Assembly (NCBI RefSeq): GCF_018138385.1
Contig: NZ_JAGSIE010000012.1
Location: forward strand, 1-64,000
Direction: 5' to 3'
Length of the DNA: 64,000 nt
Origin: Allobacillus saliphilus
GTDB lineage: Bacteria > Bacillota > Bacilli > Bacillales > Alkalibacillaceae
Both the position numbers and the translations under genes were made by a program. Position 1 is the stretch's first letter. Each line of letters opens with the position of its first letter. The notes below the pieces were generated by a model. It was not told the origin of the DNA. It was given only the letters and a program-made list of their open reading frames with translations, and searched no databases. This document shows positions 51,530-59,984 of the stretch, piece after piece.

Positions 51530-52681
51530 TTATTCGTCATCAAGGAACCATGAAATTTGGTTAATCTCAATGGATACTTTGTCAGGCATTTCATAATGAA
51601 TATATTCAAATTTACCCGTCTCATTTGGATAGAGTGTTTCTGGATATAAAAATGTTTCGTTTTCAGTTAATAATTCATCTTCTTCATCATATAACGAGTA
51701 ATTCACAGTAACTGACTGAATGGGTACTGTTGCTACACTTTTAATTTCTCCTTTAACAACGATATCACCATATTCATCGGGCTTCGCTGTTACTTTCACA
51801 ACTTCCACAGCATTGTTTTTGTTATGATCCTGTTCAAGCTCATATTGACTTAAAGCTTGTTCAATTCGTTTTTGCTGTTCTGTTTCAAACGCTACTTTTT
51901 GTTTTTCGATGGTTGATTTCAAGTTTTTTAAACGCTCACTTTCAGGTAGATACCTTAACCCCTCTTCCACAATGTTAAGGGCTGTTGTGAATTGATTGTC
52001 TTGAAGATTTTCACTTGCTCGGGAAAACGTATCATTGATAAATCGGTCTTCCATTGCTTGAACTAACTCTTCTGATTTCTCGGCATTTATGGAATGGATT
52101 TGCCATAATAAGATTTTTAATTCTTCAAAAGATGGACTTTCACTGAATTGTTGTTCAATTTGTGCAATCTGAACTTCATTTCTTTTTGAAATAATACGAT
52201 CCAGTAGTCGTTGCGTCACTTCACCTTTATAAGATTCCAATTGATCTTCTGCTTCTTGTGCAAGCTGTAGGCCTTCATGGAATTTTTGTTCTTCAATCAA
52301 TTTGTCAATGGATTGGATTTTAGACTCTACTGTGAGAGCTACTTCCATAAATTCCTTAGCAGTTTTAGCAGCTTGGAAATTTGATTTTAATGACACGGCT
52401 TCTTCAAATGCTTCCAAAGCTTGTGTATAATGACCTTCTTCTGCATGCTGTATCCCTGATTCGAAAGCATTTATTGTTTCACTATTTTGGTGCTCTAAAT
52501 AGAAGTGCATAATAATTCCGCCAGCTAAAATAATGGATAACATAATAATTGGTAATAACCACCAGCGGTTAAAACCCTCATCTGGAATCCGTTCATCTAA
52601 GTCGGGTATTTCAGCACCACAGACGAGACAGAATCGTTCATTTTTTTCAGTTTGAGTGCCGCATTGTGTACAATATTTCAT
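51530..52681 (-). CDS. Zinc-ribbon membrane protein with helical repeat region
   Basis: This 383-aa protein starts with a zinc ribbon (CTQCG at 4-8, CLVCG at 18-22). A membrane helix follows (about 43-63), then a long helical, TPR-like or coiled-coil part (about 70-270, with AEEGHYTQALEAFEEAVSLK). A final beta-sandwich-like domain (about 285-383) is predicted to lie outside. It is the first gene of an operon with the serine protease, so it may sense or present a substrate to it. Function is unknown. GGTGATTG precedes the ATG. Confidence 0.75.
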   Translation of the reverse strand: MKYCTQCGTQTEKNERFCLVCGAEIPDLDERIPDEGFNRWWLLPIIMLSIILAGGIIMHFYLEHQNSETINAFESGIQHAEEGHYTQALEAFEEAVSLKSNFQAAKTAKEFMEVALTVESKIQSIDKLIEEQKFHEGLQLAQEAEDQLESYKGEVTQRLLDRIISKRNEVQIAQIEQQFSESPSFEELKILLWQIHSINAEKSEELVQAMEDRFINDTFSRASENLQDNQFTTALNIVEEGLRYLPESERLKNLKSTIEKQKVAFETEQQKRIEQALSQYELEQDHNKNNAVEVVKVTAKPDEYGDIVVKGEIKSVATVPIQSVTVNYSLYDEEDELLTENETFLYPETLYPNETGKFEYIHYEMPDKVSIEINQISWFLDDE

Positions 52682-52873
52682 TCAATCACCTGTCGCTCGC
52701 CTTTCATTAGTCTATTAACTCTATTTTAGCATAATTTCTTGTGAAAAAATGGTGAAGTTCATGGCTAAATGGTAAAACTTTTTATATGAATATTTCCATA
52801 GAAGCTTTGTTTTTTGGTATGATATAATGTATAGAGATTTTTGTTAGTAGCAACCTTAGGAGGTGCAACGAAA

Positions 52874-52957
52874 GTGGAAGTTGTATTAGGTATTGTCATG
52901 ATGGCTGTTCTTGTTACGTTTATTGGTAACTGTCTATTTGATAACGCAAGCCAATAG
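52874..52957 (+). CDS. 27-aa single-helix membrane peptide
   Basis: A GTG start lies nine bases after AGGAGGT. It opens a 27-aa reading frame that is nearly all one membrane helix (VLGIVMMAVLVTFIGNCLF) with an acidic start and a polar tail. It is followed by a strong terminator (52999-53036). A TATAAT at 52823-52828 is a likely -10. It heads the cluster of tiny genes that follows. Function is unknown. Confidence 0.6.
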   Translation: MEVVLGIVMMAVLVTFIGNCLFDNASQ

Positions 52958-52998
52958 TCATCACTTAAGGAACTACTCCTTTATATTAGACGTAAAGA

Positions 52999-53036
52999 AA
53001 GTGTGAAATGTTTCAATACATTTCACACTTTTTTTC
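52999..53036 (+). terminator. Rho-independent terminator
   Basis: An 11-bp stem with an 8-nt loop (53000-53029) and T7 follow the 27-aa gene, upstream of the DUF1659 gene. Confidence 0.85.
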
Positions 53037-53076
53037 TGTTCTTAACGATTATAAGGTTGAAAGGAGGGAGCAGCCA

Positions 53077-53295
53077 ATGGCGAGCGAATTAAAGTTAGAT
53101 ACACAACTTCAGTTATTGTTTGAAACAGGGATTGACCATGAGGGTGAGGTCATTATCAAACGTAAAAATTTCAACCAAGTGAATACGGAAGTGGATGCGA
53201 CAGCACTTTATACTGTAGCGAATTCTTTAGCTAACTTGCAAAAGCACCCACTTCACCAGATTGTTCGAAACAACTCATATAATATTCAAAATTAA
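53077..53295 (+). CDS. DUF1659 family protein
   Basis: This 72-aa small soluble protein starts MASELKLDTQLQLLFETGID and ends in the typical VANSLANLQKHPLHQIVRNNSY, matching DUF1659. The start is fixed by AAAGGAGGGAG six bases upstream. It forms a pair with the next DUF2922 gene, as is usual in bacilli. No activity is known. Confidence 0.85.
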   Translation: MASELKLDTQLQLLFETGIDHEGEVIIKRKNFNQVNTEVDATALYTVANSLANLQKHPLHQIVRNNSYNIQN

Positions 53296-53327
53296 TGTAG
53301 CAGACTATAAATAAGGAGGTGTCAAGA

Positions 53328-53543
53328 ATGAAACGAATTGAATTAAAATTTCGTAATGAAGCAGGTCGGTTATCAACCGTTTCACTAGACGATCCTAAGG
53401 AGCCTGTAGATCCAGTTGCCGTTAAACAAGCGATGCAGGATATTATCGATCAAAATGTATTTACATCAAGCGGCGGCTCATATGTCAGTATGGATAGTGC
53501 TCAAGTCGTCGACCGTACAGTCGAAGAAATTTCTCTTGATTAA
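53328..53543 (+). CDS. DUF2922 family protein
   Basis: This 71-aa protein carries the DUF2922 pattern (KRIELKFRNEAGRLSTVSLDDPKEPVDP, then VKQAMQDIIDQNVFTSSGG). AAGGAGGTG lies before the ATG at 53328. It is co-directional with the DUF1659 and YvrJ genes. Function is unknown. Confidence 0.87.
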   Translation: MKRIELKFRNEAGRLSTVSLDDPKEPVDPVAVKQAMQDIIDQNVFTSSGGSYVSMDSAQVVDRTVEEISLD

Positions 53544-53548
53544 TTAAA

Positions 53549-53587
53549 AGGCGGTTGGATAGAGGATGACTCTATTCAGCCGTTTTT
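53549..53587 (+). terminator. Imperfect hairpin with T run
   Basis: A stem of about 13 bp with a mismatch (53551-53564 with 53570-53583) and T5 lies between the DUF2922 and YvrJ genes. It may lower read-through into the latter. Confidence 0.65.
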
Positions 53588-53630
53588 CATTAGCTTCTAA
53601 TCTGGAGTGAAAGGGAAGGGAGGAATAGGC

Positions 53631-53777
53631 ATGGAGCAATGGGTTACATGGATTCCGGAGGTCGGTTTTCCGATTTTAGTTACGTTTTATTTATTACACC
53701 GAATTGATCAACGATTGAAGGAATTAAATGAATCATTACTTCAGTTACCGATGAACCTTGGTATGTATAAAAGGTAA
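53631..53777 (+). CDS. YvrJ family small membrane protein
   Basis: This 48-aa protein opens MEQWVTWIPEVGFPILVTFY, followed by LLHRIDQRLKELNESLLQLP, the YvrJ pattern of one membrane helix and a short amphipathic tail. AAGGGAGGAATAGGC precedes the ATG. YvrJ genes commonly sit next to DUF1659/DUF2922 genes. Function is unknown. Confidence 0.85.
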   Translation: MEQWVTWIPEVGFPILVTFYLLHRIDQRLKELNESLLQLPMNLGMYKR

Positions 53778-53825
53778 TAGTGATTTAATTAGTAAGCAGG
53801 TAGTTACGTTCGTTAGTGATGTAAT

Positions 53826-53878
53826 AAACCTCGGTTAATGGACGATTCTTATAAGCGTCCACCAACCGAGGTTATTGT
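53826..53878. terminator. Bidirectional terminator
   Basis: A two-part stem (53827-53836 with 53863-53872, and 53840-53844 with 53856-53860) separates the YvrJ and signal peptidase genes. Confidence 0.8.
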
Positions 53879-53895
53879 TAGGTTGTATTCATTTT

Positions 53896-54405
53896 TTATC
53901 GAGTCATTGAAATATGGTCGAAAGGAAAGATAATAAATTCGGAACGGCCGATAATATCATCGGCATCAATTAAACCTAATCCGTTTCGGCTATCTTTACT
54001 GATCGATCGATTATCTCCCATCACAAAATATTTTCCTTCAGGTACTTCCACAGGGCCAAATGCTTCTGTTTCATGTTGTAAAGATTCAGAGAGATAATCT
54101 TCTTCGTAAGCTTTCCCATTTATGAAAAGTGTGTCGTTTTTATACTCAACAGTGTCATTTGGTTTCCCAATAACACGTTTGACGTAATTTTTAGTTTCAC
54201 GCGAGATAATGACAATTTCACCGCGATCTGGCTCATTTACAAAGTAAACAATTTTATTGAAAATAACTCTTTCACCGTCTTCCAATGTTGGATCCATGCT
54301 CGCACCTTCAACAATGGATGTCGCAAACACAAAAGTACGAAGGAAAAAAGCAATAATCAAAGCAATAATAATTGCTTTACCCCATTCTAATATCTCTTTT
54401 TTCAA
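53896..54405 (-). CDS. Type I signal peptidase (SipS-like)
   Basis: This 169-aa membrane peptidase removes signal peptides. One helix (about 9-28) is followed by the catalytic Ser36 (GASMDPTLE) and Lys76 (YVKRVIGKPND), then the FVMGDNRSISKDSR box. Its length fits the short Bacillus SipS/SipT type rather than E. coli LepB. It is a single gene. Confidence 0.95.
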   Translation of the reverse strand: MKKEILEWGKAIIIALIIAFFLRTFVFATSIVEGASMDPTLEDGERVIFNKIVYFVNEPDRGEIVIISRETKNYVKRVIGKPNDTVEYKNDTLFINGKAYEEDYLSESLQHETEAFGPVEVPEGKYFVMGDNRSISKDSRNGLGLIDADDIIGRSEFIIFPFDHISMTR

Positions 54406-54780
54406 TTTTAGTTCTTCCTTTCCGCTCTGATCCTTCTATATAAGGAAGTTCGTTTTAATCTGTATATTTAATAGTTTACCATATCTATGTGTAAATCTCT
54501 TAAATCATCGTTTTGTATACCCCAATACATAAATCTTAAACGGATCATCCAATTCTTTATTAAAAATTTTTGTTTGGACTTAAATATATAAGGGTATTAT
54601 TACCTTAACTTCTTTATCGATTTAAACGAATACACTCTATAATCAGGTGAAGAAAGATAGAAGTAACCTTCTTTAGACTGCCTCTTGTCAATTATAATTA
54701 CGTAGAGTTTTTCACTTCCTAATCAAACTTCTAGAATGTATAATAAGAACATATGTTTCTTTTTCGCGGAGGTGAAAAAT
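54406..54780. other. AT-rich intergenic region with candidate promoter
   Basis: No protein gene is visible. TATAAT at 54739-54744 lies 37 bp before the 20-aa reading frame and could be its -10. The rest holds the signal peptidase promoter region on the minus strand. I see no repeat or known RNA. Confidence 0.4.
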
Positions 54781-54843
54781 ATGTCGAGAAAGTTATTAAG
54801 TGAAAGCATGGTCAAAAGGTTGCTTTTCCGTTCGTTATTATAA
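54781..54843 (+). CDS. Possible 20-aa leader peptide upstream of spo0E-like gene
   Basis: The frame MSRKLLSESMVKRLLFRSLL is short and basic. It has a near-ideal ribosome site (GGAGGTGA, seven bases spacing). It lies 107 bp before the Spo0E-type gene in the same direction and could regulate it. No homologue is known to me, so it may also be a chance frame. Confidence 0.4.
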   Translation: MSRKLLSESMVKRLLFRSLL

Positions 54844-54950
54844 TATAGTATTACTGTTTATGTTTTATGAGCTCAAGCCAGCGAGCAACGTAACCCTAAA
54901 GTTTTAGAGAAAATAGACAAAGAATTCCTCAGGATGGTGATCTGTAACAA

Positions 54951-55124
54951 ATGAGAGATAAAATTAACCAACTCGAAAAAGAGATTGAAAAACTTCGAGA
55001 AGAAATGATTGAACAAGCAACAGAAAAAGGAAGACTTAGTGATGAATCAATCCAAGCCTCCCAACAGCTTGATCAACTAATAAATGAATACATCGAGCTT
55101 CAGCAAAGAATGAAAAAACAGTAG
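54951..55124 (+). CDS. Spo0E-family aspartyl-phosphate phosphatase
   Basis: This 57-aa helical hairpin of the Spo0E/YnzD family removes phosphate from Spo0A~P and so delays sporulation. The hallmark S-x-x-L-D motif is present in SQQLDQLINEY (residues 36-46), preceded by LSDESIQA. The ribosome site is weak (GGTGAT at a long distance). The stop codon TAG touches the stop of the convergent patA gene with no base between. Confidence 0.85.
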   Translation: MRDKINQLEKEIEKLREEMIEQATEKGRLSDESIQASQQLDQLINEYIELQQRMKKQ

Positions 55125-56273
55125 TTATTGACTCAGAAACTCTTCAAGTCGATTTAATCCCTCTTCTAATATGTCCATATCATAAGCATATGAAAGCCTA
55201 ATGTAACCTTCTCCATACTTTGAAAATGCACTTCCTGGAACAAATGCTAACTTTGCTTCATCTACTAACCTCATAGCAAATTCAAAACTGTTTTCATCTG
55301 TAGGTATCTTGACAAACATATAAAAAGCTCCATCTGGAGCAACCGCCTCTAGTTTCATATGATCAAGTCGCTTTAGAACATAGTTGCGTCTAGCTTTGTA
55401 AGCATCTTTCATCACATTCGGATCTGTTTTTCCTTTTGTCAATGCTTCCAACGCAGCATACTGACTGATCGAAGTCGCGCATGAAACATTGTATTGATGA
55501 ACCTTCAAAGCGTGCTGCTGAATTTCTTTCGGTGCAAGAAGATATCCAAGTCGAAACCCTGTCATTGAATGTGATTTCGATAGGCCTTGTACGATGAGCG
55601 TTTGATTACGAACAGAGTCAAAGACCCCAATAGAAGTGTGTTTTTGTTCATAGGTTAATTCACTATAAATTTCATCAGCTAAAATGAAAATCTCTTTTCC
55701 ACCGATTAAATCGGCAATATCCCTAAGTTCTTCTTTGGTTAAAGTAACACCAGTTGGATTCGATGGATAGGAAAGAATAACACATTTTGTTCTACTGGTT
55801 AGTTGTTTCTTTAAAAGGTCTGCCGTTAACTTGAATCCATTGGAGCGTGTGTCGATATATTTAGGTGTCGCTCCAGCCATGCGAATTAATGGTTCATAGC
55901 CTGGATATACAGGTCCTGGTAAAATGACCTCGTCACCTGGTGAAAGAATTGTCCGTAAGGCGATATCTAATGCTTGGGATGCACCAACTGTAACGATGAC
56001 TTCATCTTCAGGTCGATAAGATAATTGGTAGTTCGAGTAGACGAAATGACTAATTGCTTCTCTTAACTCTAACAAACCTGCATTTGGTGTATATTGTGTA
56101 TGATTATTGTCTAACGCTTGTTTAGCTGCTTCTTTAATATGATTTGGCGTTTGAAAATCCGGTTGCCCAATCGTTAAAGATAAGATATCTTTTCGATCAC
56201 CAACCAGATTGAAAAATTTACGAATTCCTGAAATTTCAATTCCTCTTACAGTATCATTAAGTAAATGCTCCAT
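55125..56273 (-). CDS. patA: N-acetyl-LL-diaminopimelate aminotransferase PatA-like
   Basis: This 382-aa fold-type I aminotransferase converts N-acetyl-2-amino-6-oxopimelate with glutamate to N-acetyl-LL-diaminopimelate in lysine and cell-wall synthesis. PLP Lys lies in GLSKSHSMTGFRLGY near 230, with IGQPDFQTPNHIKEAA near 35 and SYPSNPTGVTLT near 160. The dapH and ykuR genes of the same acetyl branch lie 3.7-5.6 kb away, which supports PatA over generic aminotransferases. I start at MEHLLND; 34 open codons upstream lack support. It ends back-to-back with the Spo0E gene. Confidence 0.85.
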   Translation of the reverse strand: MEHLLNDTVRGIEISGIRKFFNLVGDRKDILSLTIGQPDFQTPNHIKEAAKQALDNNHTQYTPNAGLLELREAISHFVYSNYQLSYRPEDEVIVTVGASQALDIALRTILSPGDEVILPGPVYPGYEPLIRMAGATPKYIDTRSNGFKLTADLLKKQLTSRTKCVILSYPSNPTGVTLTKEELRDIADLIGGKEIFILADEIYSELTYEQKHTSIGVFDSVRNQTLIVQGLSKSHSMTGFRLGYLLAPKEIQQHALKVHQYNVSCATSISQYAALEALTKGKTDPNVMKDAYKARRNYVLKRLDHMKLEAVAPDGAFYMFVKIPTDENSFEFAMRLVDEAKLAFVPGSAFSKYGEGYIRLSYAYDMDILEEGLNRLEEFLSQ

Positions 56274-56351
56274 TGGTATATCATTCCTTTTGTCTATATT
56301 CATTGATTGAATTGTCATTTTATTGCCCATAATGTTGATGGGGTGAGAAAA

Positions 56352-56690
56352 ATGTTTTTGAAAGAGATGTATCAAATCATTACAGAAAATTATCTCGTTG
56401 TATTGTTATTATTAGTTATTACGACTTTTAGTTATCTAGGAGTCAACCGATTTATTCGCTTTTGTTTAAAGCGTTACGGGACGAAGACATTGAGCTTTAT
56501 GTTCACAACGCTCATATTGCTATTTTGGGTATTCAGTGATTTCAGTTTTTTGTCCACGCAATTAACAAGTGCGAACGAAAGGTATCACTTTTTATTAAAC
56601 GTTTTAATTTCATTAATGTTATTCGGTCTTTTATTGATTGCTACTATTACTGTTAAAAGTTTATCACAGATGAAGAAAAACAAGAATTAA
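56352..56690 (+). CDS. Small membrane protein of unknown function
   Basis: This 112-aa protein has three membrane helices (about 12-30, 47-67, 79-99) and a basic tail ending KKNKN. No family is recognised. The ATG at 56352 follows GGGGTGAG; 15 upstream codons are ignored. It is divergent from patA and convergent with the Sco gene. Confidence 0.65.
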   Translation: MFLKEMYQIITENYLVVLLLLVITTFSYLGVNRFIRFCLKRYGTKTLSFMFTTLILLFWVFSDFSFLSTQLTSANERYHFLLNVLISLMLFGLLLIATITVKSLSQMKKNKN

Positions 56691-56705
56691 ATATAAGTGA
56701 AGAAA

Positions 56706-56733
56706 AAAACGAGCTGTGAAGAGCTCGTTTTTA
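56706..56733. terminator. Bidirectional terminator
   Basis: A stem of 10-12 bp (centred on 56720) flanked by A5 and T5 lies between the small membrane gene and the Sco gene. Confidence 0.85.
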
Positions 56734-57333
56734 ATCTTTCTTATAATATTTTACATAGTCTGTGATCTGACTAAACTCTTCTTGGTCAGTACCTGAGAAC
56801 ATATTTAGAACAGTTCCTTCAGGAGAAACAAGGAAAAAAGATATTCCGTGGTTTACCTGATCATAACCATCTACTTTTGCAACAAGTGTCTTAAATGAAT
56901 TTGCCGCAAAGCTTTCGATTTCTTTTTGATCAAACCCGGTTAAGAAGTCCCAATTGCTAAAATCTGCACCAAATTTATTGCCATATTCTTTTAAATCTTC
57001 TGGGTCGTCATTCGCTGGGTCGACGGTAAATGATACAAATCGAAGGTCAATATCTTCCTCTTTCGCCTCAGATTGTACTTTTGCCATATTTGCAGTCATC
57101 GGAGGACAGACCGTTTCACAGTTAGTGAAGATAAAGGTAGCTAGCCAGTAATTGCCTTTAAGGTCTTCAAGGCTGACAGTCTCTCCATCTTGATTTGTAT
57201 ATTCGAAGTTCTCTACTTCTGTTTCAAGTTGAGGGTCTGGAGTATATTTTCCTGACTCATCTTCTCCACACGCTGAAAGTATCATTATCGACATAATAGC
57301 GAGTAATCCAATTAAAATTTTATTGAAATTCAT
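56731..57333 (-). CDS. SCO1/SenC copper chaperone lipoprotein
   Basis: This 200-aa lipoprotein delivers copper to the CuA centre of cytochrome c oxidase. It has lipobox LSAC (Cys22) and a thioredoxin-like fold with the copper site CETVC (Cys72, Cys76) and the distal His in DQVNHGISFF near 160. It matches BsSco (YpmQ) in length. No oxidase genes are in the window. Confidence 0.93.
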   Translation of the reverse strand: MNFNKILIGLLAIMSIMILSACGEDESGKYTPDPQLETEVENFEYTNQDGETVSLEDLKGNYWLATFIFTNCETVCPPMTANMAKVQSEAKEEDIDLRFVSFTVDPANDDPEDLKEYGNKFGADFSNWDFLTGFDQKEIESFAANSFKTLVAKVDGYDQVNHGISFFLVSPEGTVLNMFSGTDQEEFSQITDYVKYYKKD

Positions 57334-57447
57334 TACGTGCCACTCCAGTACTTTGCTTTATTTACTCTCATTCTAACACCTTATAAGAATTTTAAAGGGT
57401 TCAAACTTGAAGAAATTTCAACAAATCATAGAAAACTGGGATATAAA

Positions 57448-58305
57448 TCACTTTTTTCTCAATGTATATAGGTTAATCTCTGGGCGGCATAGAAAACGAA
57501 AGGGAAGGCGAGTTGTCCCTAACCCTTTTGAAACAAATAACTGTAAAGGTCTTTGACCGAGCGTAAAGCTTCCTTCTACATATTTCTCTCCCAAAATAGG
57601 TGTAATAATATAGCCGATGATCGGCAACTGAATCTGACCACCGTGACTGTGCCCTGATAGTTGAACGTCAAATGGATAATTTTTCGTCGTGTCTGCAAAA
57701 TCCGGTTCATGTGAAAGAAGGATATTGAAGTGGTCTTGCTCTGATTCATCAATTAATTGGGTAATCTCAGGATTTCCGAGTAAAACATCGTCCAATCCAG
57801 ATAGATTGATGTGATCGCCATCTTTTTGAATTTTCGTCGTCTCGTTTTTTAACAGTTGAAAACCTGCAGAAGACATCACTTGAGCAATCTTTTCAGTTCC
57901 ATATCCACCGTGGTCATGGTTCCCGTATATCCAGTAATTCCCATAACGTGATTGGATTTTACTTAATTTATCCTTTATTTGTGCGTATTGTTGATTTGTA
58001 ATTGTGGATGGATCATCTATTAAATCACCGGTAAATAGGATAAGGTCCGGATCTAATTCACCGACTGTTTGAATTAAATCATCCAGTTCCTTTAATCCAT
58101 AATTGAATCCGATATGTGTATCACTTAATTGCAAAAGCGTAAAACCGTCAAAGGAAGCAGGGATTCTTTCTGATTCGATATCGTTTCGAACAATTTTTAC
58201 CCAACGAGGTTCAATTTCATGTGCATAGTAATAACCACCGTAACCTGCTCCAGCCAAACCAATTGTTCCTAGTAAAGAGCGTTTTAGAAATGTTCTCCGA
58301 TTCAT
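57448..58305 (-). CDS. ykuE: Tat-exported metallophosphoesterase (YkuE-like)
   Basis: This 285-aa enzyme has a twin-arginine signal (NRRTFLKRSLLGTIGLAGAG) and a calcineurin-like fold: SDTHIG near 61, FTGDLIDD near 90, YGNHDHGGYG near 127, LSHEPDF near 195 and SGHSHGGQ near 216. B. subtilis YkuE is a Tat-exported wall-bound phosphoesterase. It lies next to fadH, as in B. subtilis, though here divergent. A second motif of note is LGTTRLPFRFLCRPEINLY near the end. Confidence 0.9.
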   Translation of the reverse strand: MNRRTFLKRSLLGTIGLAGAGYGGYYYAHEIEPRWVKIVRNDIESERIPASFDGFTLLQLSDTHIGFNYGLKELDDLIQTVGELDPDLILFTGDLIDDPSTITNQQYAQIKDKLSKIQSRYGNYWIYGNHDHGGYGTEKIAQVMSSAGFQLLKNETTKIQKDGDHINLSGLDDVLLGNPEITQLIDESEQDHFNILLSHEPDFADTTKNYPFDVQLSGHSHGGQIQLPIIGYIITPILGEKYVEGSFTLGQRPLQLFVSKGLGTTRLPFRFLCRPEINLYTLRKK

Positions 58306-58450
58306 AAGCGGTTAATCACCTTTCTGTTCAATTAGTTGCATTATAGCATGGAGATTAATTGTTTGTAACTGAATACAAATGAACGAATATTCATTTTTAT
58401 GAAGGAATTTTATACTCTTTCTCGAATGTATTCGGAAGGGAGGGAAAAAA

Positions 58451-59215
58451 ATGAAAAATAAAGTTGTTATTGTTACAGGTGGCTCAAGTGGAATGGGTAA
58501 GTATATGGCTAAAAAATTCCATGAAGAAGGAGCTAAAGTCGTAATTACAGGTAGAAATGAAGAGAAGTTAAATGATGCAAAAAAAGAAATCGCTTCAGAT
58601 GATTCAAATTTATTGTCCGTAGCTATGGATGTCAGAAACCCTGAAGATGTTGAAAGAATGGTGCAGGTCGCGGATGAGACATTTGGACGTATCGATTTCT
58701 TAGTAAATAATGCTGCAGGGAACTTTATTGTCCCGTTTGAAAAATTAACACCGAATGGATGGAAATCTGTTATTGATATCGTATTGAATGGAACGTTTAA
58801 CTGCTCTTCCATCGTCGGAAAGTATTGGATTGAGAAGGGGATACAAGGCTGTATTACAAATATGGTCGCCACTTATGCATGGAATGCCGGGGCATATGTT
58901 GCTCACTCTGCTGCCGCGAAAGCTGGTGTACTTTCGTTGACACGTACTTTGGCGGTTGAATGGGGTAGAAAATACGGTATTCGAGTTAATGCAATTGCAC
59001 CGGGACCGATTGATCGCACTGGTGGCTCTGAAAAGTTATGGTTATCTGAAGAAGCAGCAAAACGAACGCTTCAATCTGTTCCATTGCAGCGACTAGGTGA
59101 GCCAGAGGAGATTGCCGAGTTGGCGTATTTCATGTTCTCTGACAAAGCGACGTATTTAAATGGAGAAGTGATTACATTGGACGGCGGACAATGGTTAAAT
59201 GATTATCCGTTCTAA
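58451..59215 (+). CDS. fadH: 2,4-dienoyl-CoA reductase-like short-chain dehydrogenase
   Basis: This 254-aa SDR enzyme resembles B. subtilis FadH (YkuF), which reduces 2,4-dienoyl-CoA during unsaturated fatty-acid breakdown. The NADP(H) site is TGGSSGMG (9-16), followed by NNAAGNF near 87. In the active site the usual Tyr-x3-Lys is replaced by AHSAAAKAG, as in dienoyl-CoA reductases. PGPIDRTGG near 183 is typical for this group. GGGAGGG precedes the ATG. Neighbours repeat the B. subtilis ykuE-ykuF order. Confidence 0.9.
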   Translation: MKNKVVIVTGGSSGMGKYMAKKFHEEGAKVVITGRNEEKLNDAKKEIASDDSNLLSVAMDVRNPEDVERMVQVADETFGRIDFLVNNAAGNFIVPFEKLTPNGWKSVIDIVLNGTFNCSSIVGKYWIEKGIQGCITNMVATYAWNAGAYVAHSAAAKAGVLSLTRTLAVEWGRKYGIRVNAIAPGPIDRTGGSEKLWLSEEAAKRTLQSVPLQRLGEPEEIAELAYFMFSDKATYLNGEVITLDGGQWLNDYPF

Positions 59216-59274
59216 ATAAAATCCATGACGAATGCCAATGGATTAGTTTGCGACTAATCAGTCGTAGGTTGTCG

Positions 59275-59308
59275 GGCGTCTAGACATATGTGCTAGGCGT
59301 CTTTATCC
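59275..59308 (+). terminator. Probable terminator after fadH
   Basis: A 9-bp stem with two wobble pairs (59275-59283 with 59293-59301) and a TTTATCCTTT tail lies 60 bp after fadH. The rest of the 290-bp gap holds small hairpins only and the darB promoter side. Confidence 0.55.
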
Positions 59309-59508
59309 TTTCGTCAGGAGGGTCGCGATATGAAGCCAGACGGTTAGATGACTCTATATGCAGTTTTGATCTCTTATTGAATTAAGGCTGCCTCGAAATT
59401 TACATAGCCGAATAATGCTTTCATTACTCATTCGATTTAGTTTGTGATAAAATTATGATTGACTGGAGAAAGAGATTACCACTTCCATTAAGGTTAGGGG
59501 GAAACTAA

Positions 59509-59955
59509 ATGCTTAATGTGACAGAATTTGATCTCACACAAAAATTAGTGAATGAATACATGATCGATTCTGATAAAGTGGCTCACGTCCAATTAAACAA
59601 TCCATTGAAACATGCGTTGCTCGTACTTACTAAAACTGGATATAACGCAGTACCAGTTTTAGATTACGACGGGACATTTAAAGGTTTGATCAGCAAATCG
59701 CATATTATCGAGAGAATGTTCGGTTTAGATCAAATCGAAGTTGACTTGCTTGATGAGAAAACAGTAAAAGATGTAATGGATTATAATATAAAAACGTTAC
59801 AATTGGATGATACACTTGAAAAAGCATTACATTTATTAATTGATCATAATTTTGTTTGTGTCGTAAATCATTCCAACACAATGGAAGGCATCTTAACCAG
59901 AAGGCAGCTATTAAAGCAAATAAGGAATCAATTCTACCAGCAAAAAACAATCTAG
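59509..59955 (+). CDS. darB: CBS-domain c-di-AMP-binding protein DarB (YkuL)
   Basis: This 148-aa protein has two CBS domains (about 10-68 and 82-140). Sequence and place beside dapH match B. subtilis YkuL/DarB, which binds c-di-AMP and, when free of it, stimulates RelA and pyruvate carboxylase. Blocks seen are [22 protein letters not shown] and [25 protein letters not shown]. It links potassium (c-di-AMP) to the stringent response. GGGGGAAAC precedes the ATG. Confidence 0.85.
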   Translation: MLNVTEFDLTQKLVNEYMIDSDKVAHVQLNNPLKHALLVLTKTGYNAVPVLDYDGTFKGLISKSHIIERMFGLDQIEVDLLDEKTVKDVMDYNIKTLQLDDTLEKALHLLIDHNFVCVVNHSNTMEGILTRRQLLKQIRNQFYQQKTI

Positions 59956-59984
59956 AGATCAGAATAGTATTGGAGGAATTTGAA

